From contig BCHU01000001.1 in NCBI GenBank assembly GCA_001599715.1, positions 1,907,634 to 1,971,633 on the forward strand: a DNA stretch of 64,000 nucleotides, given 5' to 3'. Positions 11,153-19,605 of the stretch are shown here, piece after piece. The notes under the pieces were generated by a model that was not told where the DNA came from, made no database searches, and worked only from the letters and a program-made list of their open reading frames with translations. The position numbers were made by a program, and so were the translations under genes. The stretch is from Phaeotremella fagi (taxonomy: Eukaryota > Basidiomycota > Tremellomycetes > Tremellales > Phaeotremellaceae). Each line of letters opens with the position of its first letter. Position 1 is the stretch's first letter.

Positions 11153-11994
11153 TATGACATCTCAACAACTTTCTAGTCAGTTCCGTGCGCTAATCAATAT
11201 GAAAAAAAGACTGTCTTCTGTGGCTCCACTCAATTTCTTCATGGCAATTTAAGCAAAGAATAATCTGTGCATGTTGTATTAAACGTTCGAATTTTCACGA
11301 AGTGTCAATGGTGGGCAGACTTGCAACAGGGGTGTCCTCTATGGCTCCACTAACTCTTCATGGAAGACATAATGCCTTCTACGTCAAAAAAATAATAATC
11401 TGAGGTTGCCTTCGTCGGTAGCATTTTACACGAAGTATTTCAAATCAGTAGCCTTCTTCGGGTTAGACTTACAGGTGGAGATTCAGACAATGCATACACT
11501 CTCGTTGAAAGTAATCTACAGACTGCAGATCAACTTTCTGCAACTGCGAGTACAGTGGCACTGATTTCTGTACAGTACAAGTATTTGTACAGTAGTTTGC
11601 CACTTTCGTCGTCTATCCACGGTATGAAAACAAAAACTACGAAGTGTCCACTGGCGTGTTCTGTGATATCAATTATAGACCTAAACGAAAGATAAGAGCG
11701 GGAAAATAATTGTTACTAAGTGACACTGGAAGGCTATCGGGCAATCCAGTAATGTACTGTCTAATAATTTATCTAAATGAAAAACGAACGTTTAGCTAGA
11801 AGCTCATCGGTCAATGATTTATTTACTATTTATTTCACTATGAGTGTCCGAACAAATAAAAAACAAAGACCGAAATCCAATGACGACAGAAAACCTTTCA
11901 ACCTGTCGGGAAATGTCTGAAAATAAACCAAGGAGACTGATGTGTTGTAAGGAAAATCTGTTTCGAAGTCTTTTTTTCCCTTTGATAGTCTTCT
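11153..11994. other. intergenic region with a local duplication, upstream of the Nudix-like triplet
   Basis: No supported gene. Two related blocks, about 11209-11275 and 11331-11402, share TCTRTGGCTCCACT, CTTCATGG and AATAATCTG in the same order and look like a diverged local duplication. Further on, an AAGGCTATCGG word near 11731 and a TACAGTACAAGTA word near 11573 recur between the downstream paralogues (near 14191 and 15883). The homologous flank of the triplet therefore seems to extend this far left. Confidence 0.4.
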
Positions 11995-12082
11995 ATTCAT
12001 TATGACGTTGCTTTTCCCCCTCCCCGTTGAGCACAGCTTTTCATCAGAACCATTGTTCTCCCTACCCTTTGTTCAGTTGAGG

Positions 12083-12088
12083 TATAAA
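12083..12088 (+). promoter_or_regulatory. TATA box of Nudix-like paralogue A
   Basis: TATAAA lies inside GAGGTATAAAGAACTCG. The same 17-base sequence occurs ahead of paralogue B. It sits about 110 bases before the 5'UTR donor site, a reasonable distance for a TATA element. The sequence between it and the donor is also conserved between A and B (ACTCTCTCTTCT, TACTTCATCTTTT, ATTCGCCACTC). Confidence 0.6.
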
Positions 12089-12195
12089 GAACTCGATTTT
12101 CTGTCTCCAACTCTCTCTTCTTTACTTCATCTTTTTGATAAGAATATATTCGCCACTCGCAAATTTTGAATTTTCAAACTCTACAACTTCAATTT

Positions 12196-12756
12196 GTAAG
12201 TGTCATTACCCTTCACAACCTCTTCACTCTTTACTCCTCACTCCTCACTCCTCACTCCTCACTCCTCACTCCTCACTCCTCACTCCTCACTCCTCACTCC
12301 TCACTCCTCACTCCTCACTCCTCACTCNNNNNNNNNNNNNNNNNNNNNNNNNNNNNNNNNNNNNNNNNNNNNNNNNNNNNNNNNNNNNNNNNNNNNNNNN
12401 NNNNNNNNNNNNNNNNNNNNNNNNNNNNNNNNNNNNNNNNNNNNNNNNNNNNCTCCTCACTCCTCACTCCTCACTCCTCACTCCTCACTCCTCACTCCTC
12501 ACTCTCCCCTTCCCCTTCTTCTCTCACTCCTTTCCCTCCCCTCTTTCCTCTTCCCTCTTCCTTTTGTCTCTCCATTTCTTACTCTCTACTCTTTACTCTT
12601 TACTCATTACTCCTCAATCCTCAATCCTCATCCGCCTACCCCCTCAATTTTTCTTTTCTTCTCTGCAACCAAGCTTCTTTTCCTCGCTACCACTATACCT
12701 TCCGCTCCGTATTTTGTCTGATCAGTTGTTATAACTGTCCTCTCTTTCTCTTCCAG
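12196..12756 (+). other. long 5'UTR intron of paralogue A
   Basis: Donor GTAAGT at 12196 follows CTACAACTTCAATTT. The acceptor TCTTCCAG ends at 12756, 34 bases before the start codon. The intron is extremely C/T-rich and encloses the CTCCTCA minisatellite and the assembly gap, so its real length is unknown. The same donor context (CTACAACTT..GTAAGT) is present in paralogue B, which supports a real intron rather than coding sequence. Confidence 0.6.
12234..12504. repeat. CTCCTCA heptanucleotide minisatellite with assembly gap
   Basis: Tandem 7-base units of CTCCTCA run from 12234 to 12327 and again from 12453 to about 12504. Between them is a run of 125 N (12328-12452), so the array is longer than shown or of unknown length. 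The unit is a multiple of neither 2 nor 3, so frame-open readings through it are artefacts. It lies wholly within the 5'UTR intron of paralogue A. Confidence 0.95.
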
Positions 12757-12790
12757 ATAAAATTCTCAGTGGAAACTTATTATACAGATC

Positions 12791-13417
12791 ATGTCTTCAA
12801 ACGCTTCAGATTCGTACACAAAAGGTCCTACCGGTTTCCATTTCAAAACAGATTTAGAAGAATACGACATAAACCCACCCAAAGATCCTAGCTCATTCCA
12901 TTCCGTCCAATTCAATCCGATGATCTTGCGAAAAAACCCAGAAAACCCAGACGACATCCAAATCCTTCTCTCAAAATTTCAGACTCCAATCCAACTCCAA
13001 ATTTCTCATACTTTCTGGGATCCTTCTAGAGGTACTTATGAGAGTAAACCAGTAGAGGGAACCTTGTTTGGTCATGCAACAAAAGAAATCTGTGAGCTCA
13101 CAGGTATCGACCCGAGCGAGTTTTCAATCGACAGTCACCTTCTATCAGAGCGAGTCGATTGGAATGATCCGATGATGCGCAAGAGCTTCGACTACAGTTT
13201 TTTGTGTTCAATCAATAACAAGGGAGCCCAAAAAGTCAACAAGTCGACAGCAGTCAAGTGGTGCTCACAAAACGAAATCACTCCGAAAAGTGCACGTGAA
13301 GATTTCCCCTTGCTTCTTGGAACAGCAATCACCCTCGGGGAAAGCAAGATAGACGAACAATACGAGCAATCAAAAGCTTCTGGAGGATTCCTCCAAGGCT
13401 TGTTTCGCTCAAGTTAG
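12791..13417 (+). CDS. Nudix-fold-like protein, paralogue A of a tandem triplet
   Basis: A single coding exon of 208 residues. It opens MSSNASDSYTKGPTGFHFKTDLEEY, matching B and C (SYTTGSSGYRF / YQNSTGYRF). Landmarks are MILRKNPENPDDIQILL (residues 44-60), a degenerate Nudix-box helix KEICELTGI (98-106), and AVKWCSQNEI with Trp157. The order of arginine/NP strand, helix with xExxExTGI, and late W-S-xx-E/D/I matches Nudix hydrolases. The canonical REUxEExGU becomes K-E-I-C-E-L-T-G-I, and the upstream GX5E part is not in register. Enzyme activity is therefore doubtful. The Nudix assignment is my inference from motif order; a profile or structure search would decide it. A has lost the GG seen in B and C. 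It is transcribed from a TATA promoter with a long 5'UTR intron. Confidence 0.7.
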   Translation: MSSNASDSYTKGPTGFHFKTDLEEYDINPPKDPSSFHSVQFNPMILRKNPENPDDIQILLSKFQTPIQLQISHTFWDPSRGTYESKPVEGTLFGHATKEICELTGIDPSEFSIDSHLLSERVDWNDPMMRKSFDYSFLCSINNKGAQKVNKSTAVKWCSQNEITPKSAREDFPLLLGTAITLGESKIDEQYEQSKASGGFLQGLFRSS

Positions 13418-14421
13418 GCTCGATCCACCCCAATTTTAGTTTCACTCGTATTTTTCGTTTCAGTAGTCAAGTTAAATTTTCGTTCATCCGTCACTTCTTT
13501 GTCAATAGTTTATAAGCTTCCCTCCCACCTTTCTTTATCACCTTTCTTTCATATTTTTATAAAAAAAAAAAATCCTTTCAAAAGCTGTCTTTTATTTTAT
13601 GGACATGTCATCTTCGTTCATACGTAGTCCATGAAGAACAACATGTAAAGAGAGCTTTTGAAAAAAAAATGTTTTGCCACAATGCCCTCACCAGTTTGAC
13701 ACCTTTGGATTCTCCACATACTGGAAATAAAAGCGGCGTATTCGTACTTGCCCATGCGTAATCCATACAGTCAGTCCATAAGAAAAAACAATATCCCTGT
13801 ATGTTTGCTAGCCTGTAAGGACAACGGTGGTGCATAAAAAGCATATGAAGTATGCAACAAGAAGAGGTTAGGTGGAAATTAGAGGAGAGGAATTTGCCAC
13901 AAAATTGATTTTGATAAAGTCAAATGTAACTGTTTCGTTGTTGAGGGTTCTTGTTTGTACATTCCTGCCGCTGAAAGATTTGATTTTTAAATGTGCATAA
14001 TCTAAAGTAAGAAGCTGTATCACTGTTCATAGTATTGAGAGGACTCGTGCAAGAACAGTTCATGTCACCAAATCTTTATTGTAGGTGTTAGATCATCAAG
14101 AAATTGTTACCCTTTGACTTCCATCAAAAACAAGCTAGAAGACGAACTGGGAGAATTTGAAAATGCTGAAATCAGTTGATAAGGGAATTTAGAAGGCTAT
14201 CGGTAAAGCCTTTCCTACTGTAATCAAAATGCTCTACTGCTCTTTACATCGAAAATGGAAAACAAAAGCCGAAAATTGTATTTGTTCGCTTGCAAAGTGG
14301 CATTGAAATTTCAGATCATTCTTACCTTTGTATGTTTAGTCTTCGAACCATCATGACGTTGTAATTTTGGCACAGCTTTTCATTGCAACCATTGTTATCT
14401 CTGCCCTTTGTGCTGTCGAGG
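13418..14421. other. intergenic A-B, duplicated flank
   Basis: About 1 kb without a supported gene. It includes the 3'UTR of A. A block at about 13640-13690 (GCTTTTGAAA..GTTTGCCACAA) recurs after B at about 16050-16080. A block at about 14030-14215 (TGAGAGGACT.., TTCATGTCAC, CTAGAAGACG, GATAAGGGA) recurs in order at about 16230-16400. These matches show that the tandem duplication copied intergenic DNA along with the genes. Confidence 0.5.
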
Positions 14422-14427
14422 TATAAA
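14422..14427 (+). promoter_or_regulatory. TATA box of Nudix-like paralogue B
   Basis: TATAAA within GAGGTATAAAGAACTCG, identical to the element of paralogue A. The upstream words ATGACGTTG, CACAGCTTTTCAT and CCATTGTT are also shared with A in the same order. Confidence 0.6.
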
Positions 14428-14538
14428 GAACTCGTTTTCATGTTTTTTACTCTCTCTTCTGTACTTCATCTTTTCGTTAAGAAGATATTCATTCGCCACT
14501 CATATATTTCCGACTTTCTACTCTACAACTTTCAACTC

Positions 14539-15175
14539 GTAAGTCTTACTATTCTCTTAAACGCCCTTCACCTGTCAACCCACACCCCTGACTCACTCGT
14601 GATTACTTACCCCTACTTGTTAATTCTCACCTCCCATTGGCATTCCACCGTTCTATTACTATTATCATCCTCCTTTTTAATGCTATATGCGTTTGCCATC
14701 AACTCCTTCCTCATTTTCACCATTGCTTTGAAACTCTCTCAGCTTAAACGTCACTTGATATCCTCCTTTCCACTCTTCTTCCTTCAATTTCCACATCACA
14801 CTTCAAAGCCAGCATCAGTCCCCCTCTTTTCACCTCTATAGCTCTCCTTTCATGTTCATCGTTGATCCTTTGATCTTATCGTTGTCTTCTACAACTTTTC
14901 CACTCACTTCAATACACTGTCTCTTCCTGTCCTCATATGTTGCTATCCTCTATTCCATACCCCACGGAGCTCTGGTTACGATATTTTTTCTTTCATACTT
15001 TCAACTGTATCAATTACACCCTCTTCTATCGCCCTTCTCCTATCTTCTCTCTGTCATTGAATTCTTCACTTGCTACTCCGTCGGTGCCACTCTAGTGCTT
15101 GAGTGTGATTATACTCGACAATTCATGAAACGAATCTGTCATATGAACAGTCACTTCAACTTATTTTACTCTTAG
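14539..15175 (+). other. long 5'UTR intron of paralogue B
   Basis: Donor GTAAGT at 14539 follows TACAACTTTCAACTC, and an acceptor TTACTCTTAG ends at 15175, 14 bases before the ATG. The intron is strongly C/T-rich with no sustained coding. An alternative acceptor lies at about 15150. It lacks the CTCCTCA array found in paralogue A. Confidence 0.55.
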
Positions 15176-15189
15176 AGCCAAACCCAGCC

Positions 15190-15810
15190 ATGTCTCCAAC
15201 ATCCTCAAAATCCTACACCACCGGATCATCCGGTTATCGATTCGAATCCTCACTCGAAAAACACAACAAGAGTGGGGTAGGATTGGGCTTGGATTCGCAC
15301 CAAAGTTATTTCAATTCAAACGTTGTAATCATGCGACAGAACCCGCACAAGCCCGAGGATCTACAAGCTCTGGTCACAAGAGATGGATTTATTGCTCCAA
15401 TAATTCCTACTGGTGGCAAGCTACCGATAGATCTCTGGGAAGGCAGTAATACCACTTACCTCAATGCGGGAGATAGCTTTTTCGATCGCACCACAAAGTC
15501 CGTTTGTAAAATCGCCCACGTCAAACCCGAAAACCTTTCATACGAAGAACTCATCGGCCATTACCAATATCATTCGTCCGGTACGCATGTCGAATCCTTT
15601 TTATTGGCTACCCTTTATGATTCCAATGGAAAGGGAATCGAGAAACCTGGGGGTAGGACCCTTTCGAATACCAAGTGGTTTTCCAAGGAAGATTTGATGC
15701 CCGACCAAATGAAAGACCGTCAGTATTTTCAAATTCTCGACAAAGCTTTTATTAGATACGAAAAGCTTCTTAAAGATAGAGAATCAACAGCTCCCTCAAA
15801 AGATGAATAA
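15190..15810 (+). CDS. Nudix-fold-like protein, paralogue B
   Basis: A single coding exon of 206 residues, clearly homologous to A and C. Landmarks: SSGYRFESSLEKH (13-25), VVIMRQNPHKPEDLQALV (45-62), IPTGGKLP (72-79, like the Nudix PGGK turn), SFFDRTTKSVCKIAHVKPENLS (about 96-117, where a Nudix box helix would lie), ESFLLATLYDSNGKGIEKPGG (135-155) and TKWFSKEDL (161-169). The acidic catalytic residues of the Nudix box are replaced (KSVCKIAHV for REUxEExGU), so metal-dependent hydrolysis is unlikely. The fold call is an inference. No signal peptide or membrane segment is visible, so it is probably cytosolic. It may bind a nucleotide or serve as a scaffold. Confidence 0.72.
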   Translation: MSPTSSKSYTTGSSGYRFESSLEKHNKSGVGLGLDSHQSYFNSNVVIMRQNPHKPEDLQALVTRDGFIAPIIPTGGKLPIDLWEGSNTTYLNAGDSFFDRTTKSVCKIAHVKPENLSYEELIGHYQYHSSGTHVESFLLATLYDSNGKGIEKPGGRTLSNTKWFSKEDLMPDQMKDRQYFQILDKAFIRYEKLLKDRESTAPSKDE

Positions 15811-16659
15811 CCCACGAGAGAAAACACATTTCCTTTTCCATTTTTCACTTTAATTTTTCAATGATTACTTTTTCTATTTTGTACAGTACAAGTACCTCAT
15901 TTCACCCCTTCTTTGTTAAATCTTTCATGACCTTCATAGCACTTTTCTTTACAATGTTTAGTTTTTTGTTTGTCTCTTTTAAATGTCGTTTAATTATGAA
16001 TTTGTCTTTTCCCTTCAGGCGTAGTGAAAAAACAGCGTCTCATAAGCGGGCTTTTGAAAGATAAACAACGTTTGCCACAAGCCTCCCATCAGGTCTGAAT
16101 TTCTTTAATGCTGTGCGCATAAACTGCCCATACGACCGAGGCAGTTTATAGGAAATCCCAAGGTGACTATCTCAACAATTTTGACAGTGAATTATTTCAA
16201 GGTTGCAAGCTATAGCACGATTATTGGTCATGAGAGAACTAACAATGATTGATCTCCTCAAAAATCTATTGTCGATGGTGGTTCTTGAAGAATTCATGTC
16301 ACTTTTCGAGTTCCATCCAAAAAGAAGCCTGAAGAGCTAGAAGACAACAACTTGGTCAATTTGATGAGGCCGAAAAATTAATAAGGGATGTTAGAAGTCT
16401 CTACAGTATCGGTCAAATCTCTTGTTTTGTAATTTCAATACATTATTTCCCTTAGATTGTCTTCCAGGCTTCTATTCGAGAAAAAGATATAGTGTCATGT
16501 GTAAATGAATCTTACTTCTTATTTCCCACCTTTGTTTCTATCCACTTCAGGGAGCTCAGATATAATGATTCACTCTTTCAACGTTCTTGTCTTTTCTTCC
16601 TCTTCTGACCAACTTACAGTACAGATAAAGTTTGCCACTCTACCAATTTTCCTCAACCT
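15811..16659. other. intergenic B-C, duplicated flank
   Basis: About 850 bases with the B 3'UTR and a block homologous to the A-B spacer (16050-16440). A TATAAT near 16561 may replace the TATAAA seen in A and B as the core promoter of C. No independent gene was found. Confidence 0.45.
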
Positions 16660-17001
16660 GTGAGTATTCACTTCATTTCATGGACTCTTGACTCTTTCTC
16701 CTCCCCTCACTACTCAACACTCTTCGTATATGTCTCCTTCTCATGTTCATTTCTGTCCTTCTTTTTTTAATCTCCTTATCACTGGGAGACTTTCATTTCA
16801 ACACCCCGTCCTCCATGTTTACTTCGTCAAGTGTTCTTAACTCATTCATTTTTGTCTGACCAAAATCTCTTCGGTATCTTGTATGACCCCATCCTTTTCA
16901 CCTCATAATACCAAGTTCTATTCCTCCCTTCATCACTTCCTGCCACCCGTATTCCCAATTTGTTCGTATCCTCAATGAATATCCACCTCGTCACCTTGCA
17001 G
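16660..17001 (+). other. 5'UTR intron of paralogue C
   Basis: Donor GTGAGT at 16660 follows CCTCAACCT and an acceptor CACCTTGCAG ends at 17001; a second acceptor TTTGTCAG ends at 17053. Either leaves the ATG at 17088 as first start. The intron is C/T-rich as in A and B, but shorter. Confidence 0.5.
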
Positions 17002-17087
17002 TGGCAAACACTGTTGATATTCTGTGCTTAACTAATTCTCTCGTCTTTGTCAGTCAAATAACCGTTCTACCAAAGTCAACACAGAAT

Positions 17088-17746
17088 ATGTCATCCTCAA
17101 ATTCCGGATATTGTTATCAAAACTCTACTGGTTACCGATTCGACGCTTCTCTCATCGACCACAATGAGCGGCGAAAGCTGCCATATTCTTCAGACATCAC
17201 GAGTGTCAAGGCGGTAATCATGCGACAAAATCCCAAGAACCCAGAAGATCTTCAAGTCCTCCTGGGAAAAGAACTCTTTGGCCTCAGTATGAAAATTGTT
17301 CCTCTTGGTGGGAACGTTCCAAACAGTCTCTGGAAAACAAGACAAGTATCTTATCTCCAACCAGGCCCGACTTTTTTCGATTACGCTCAAGACAGAATTT
17401 GCGATAGCGCTCATGTAGACCCCAAGAATCTTTCTTTCGAAGCTTATGTCGATTCCTTCAGCTATTGGACTCAGAGAAAGTCGCTAACTTTGGTGAACAC
17501 ATCTTTTTGTGCACACTCTACTATTCAGATGGTACGGGAATCGCAAAACCTGGAGGTGGAATTCTTTCAAGTTCCAAATGGTACTCAAGCCACCAGATCA
17601 AACCTAGCGACGTCAAACACTCTCATTTCTACAATATTGTTGGAGAAGCTTTCACTCAGTACTCAGAAATTCTCGCTGATAGAAAGTCGGGGCGTTTTTC
17701 AGAACCCCAAGGGCCCTTCCCCCGTGAAGTTACCCCGGAGAATTAG
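17088..17746 (+). pseudogene. Nudix-fold-like paralogue C with a reading-frame break
   Basis: From ATG 17088 the first frame reads MSSSNSGYCYQNSTGYRFDASL, VIMRQNPKNPEDLQVLLGKELF, VPLGGNVPNSLW and TFFDYAQDRICDSAHVDPKNLSFEAYVDSFSYW, all matching B. Near 17463-17480 (about codon 125) homology jumps to the -1 frame. From there it reads DSEKVANFGEHIFLCTLYYSDGTGIAKPGG, SSSKWYSSHQI and on to the stop at 17744-17746. A single missing base in the TATTGG stretch explains it. No GT..AG intron fits. Left uncorrected, the first frame continues to 17792 with an unrelated tail. It is either a fresh pseudogene, a sequencing or assembly error, or a shortened variant. The rest of the frame is otherwise open, so the break must be recent or artefactual. 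Confidence 0.65.
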
Positions 17747-18281
17747 GTTTTTCTTCCATTTTCCCCTCCTCCATCATCATCCTTTTATGTAGTCTTCTCT
17801 TTTGTTAAGTACTTTCCCTTTGGTCTATCACAATCGGATTTTATATTTATTTTGTCTGTTTTCATTTATCTATTTGTTTGTTGTCATTCATCTGGAAGAT
17901 TATCTTTTTGTATCTTCGCTTCTTTGTCATTGTGATAGAGAATAACAAGTATGAACAATTTTCAGTCTTCCGCCACAAAGCCCTCAGCGAGATTGAATGA
18001 TCGTCAATTGATTGTTGGGTGCTATGTACCATATGTATATGCAGAGTCAACTCTGGTAGCATCTCAATACTGTTTTTATTGATTCATCTCGTTACTCACG
18101 ATGGACTCGAAGATGAGGATGAGGATGTCCCAAATGTAGCTGTGGCATGAAGACTTGAGCGTTTATTAAAGTGGGGATCATTTAAGTTTCAGCAGTGGCC
18201 GAAACTGAATCAAAAAAAGTTGAATTGTTTAGCATTAACATTCTACATCTTTACATTATCAAATTAGAAAATCATATCAAT
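17747..18281. other. intergenic region between paralogue C and MRP4
   Basis: About 535 bases. The first half is the C 3' flank, with a GCCACAAAGCCCTCA word at about 17972 that matches the A and B flanks. The second half is the MRP4 promoter. No further gene was seen. Confidence 0.45.
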
Positions 18282-19310
18282 ATGAAAGGTTCAACATCTA
18301 CCATAAGATCATTGAGATCAGCAATAAAATCTTGTAAAGAACTACCGATAAATTCACGATCACTATCCACAACAACGATATCCCATGACGCATCGAAAGA
18401 AGCTGAATCCTCAAGACCACTGAAAGGTCAAGCGTACCCTCACGAGACCTCTGAAGAAGCTTGGAAAAGGAATCTAAAAGAAGCGAGAGAATGGAGAAAA
18501 CAACGAGCCTCACTTAAATCATCTATACCATTGTTCTTACCTGAGGGAACGACACCACCGCCGAAAAGATCATCTACCCAATTATCATTATCGACACTTT
18601 TAGCATCAGGCGCTGCGTTGGGTCATGCGACTCAACTCCAATCTCCACCTTTCACACCTTATGTCTACGGTCATAGATCTGGTTTATCTATCATCGATCT
18701 CGATCAATCTTTGCCCATTCTACGAAGAACTGCTGCGTTGGTCAGAGATGTTGTTAAGAACGACGGTGTGGTGCTTTTCGTTGGGACTCGAAGGGGTCAT
18801 GAGAAGATCGTCGAAAAAGCTGCCGATAGACTTGGCGATAATGGGTTTTCAGTTAAGAATAAATGGCTACCTGGTACTTTGACTAATGCGGAGACTTTGT
18901 GAGTATATATCTTATTGATTTTAGAGTTACGGACTGATCTCGTCTTCTTTCCTACAGGTTCGGTCTTGCTCCAGTACTTAATGGAACTTATTTACCAGAT
19001 TTGGTCATCTTCCTCAACCCATCAGAGAATTTAGGAGCAATCAGAGAATGTACTTCAAGGAACGTCCCAACCGTCGGAATAGTCGATACAGATACCGATC
19101 CAAGAATCGTGACTTATCCAATTCCAGCTAACATGGAGGTGAGCTAAGCCGTTCGTCAGAAGGATATAAGCTGACAATTCATTTCAGAGTCTACGTACTG
19201 CTGAACTTATTGCTGGGACACTTAGTATCGCTGGTCAAGAGGGGAGAAGATTGAGGATGAAGGAGGCTGAGATCAAAGCTGCTGTTCAAGCTAGGAGGAA
19301 GAGGAGTTAG
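18282..19310 (+). CDS. MRP4: mitochondrial small-subunit ribosomal protein uS2m
   Basis: Structural protein of the mitochondrial 37S subunit. Three exons: 18282-18898, 18956-19138 and 19188-19310, joined by GTGAGT donors and CAG acceptors. The N-terminus is Ser/Arg/Lys-rich without acidic residues for the first 40 or so (SLRSAIKSCKELPINSRSLSTTT), as expected for a mitochondrial presequence. The S2 core is clear: LLASGAALGHATQ, YVYGHRSGLSIIDLDQSL, GVVLFVGTRRGHEKIVEKAA, WLPGTLTNAETL, PDLVIFLNPSEN, REC..RNVPTVGIVDTDTDP and YPIPAN. The GTLTN and PT(V)GIVDTD(T)DP motifs are diagnostic of uS2. An extension of about 90 residues precedes the core, common in fungal homologues. Confidence 0.95.
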
Positions 19311-19605
19311 ATTTATTTTTGGGTGTCAATCAATTTATTACAACTCAATGCATAGCATGAACAGAGGATTGTCTTATTGTGTTGCAGATGATAAGCAAGG
19401 GATCTATTTGTTTGCATTATAATTTTATGTATTCTTGTAGAGGAAATACTGACAAAGTTTCTATTAAGATGAATCTATTTGGATTCTATTATTATATAAA
19501 AGATATTAAAAGGCTGTAAGATTATAAAGCTATACAAATTGAAGATTTCAAAGAAGCCAAAACAGGAAAGGGAGGCATTAAGCCCATGATGAGATAGACT
19601 GTTAC

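Noticed and set aside
12135..12891. Three long open frames across the minisatellite and the run of N, translated as Ser/Leu/Thr/Pro-rich proteins
   Set aside because: A 7-base repeat is open in every frame and the N run is unread; the region is a pyrimidine-rich 5'UTR intron with conserved donor and acceptor.
14383..15175. Open frames of 152 and 107 codons ahead of paralogue B with hydrophobic composition
   Set aside because: They lie in the C/T-rich 5'UTR and intron; Leu/Ser/Phe richness is a by-product of base composition, and homologous DNA before A and C is not coding.
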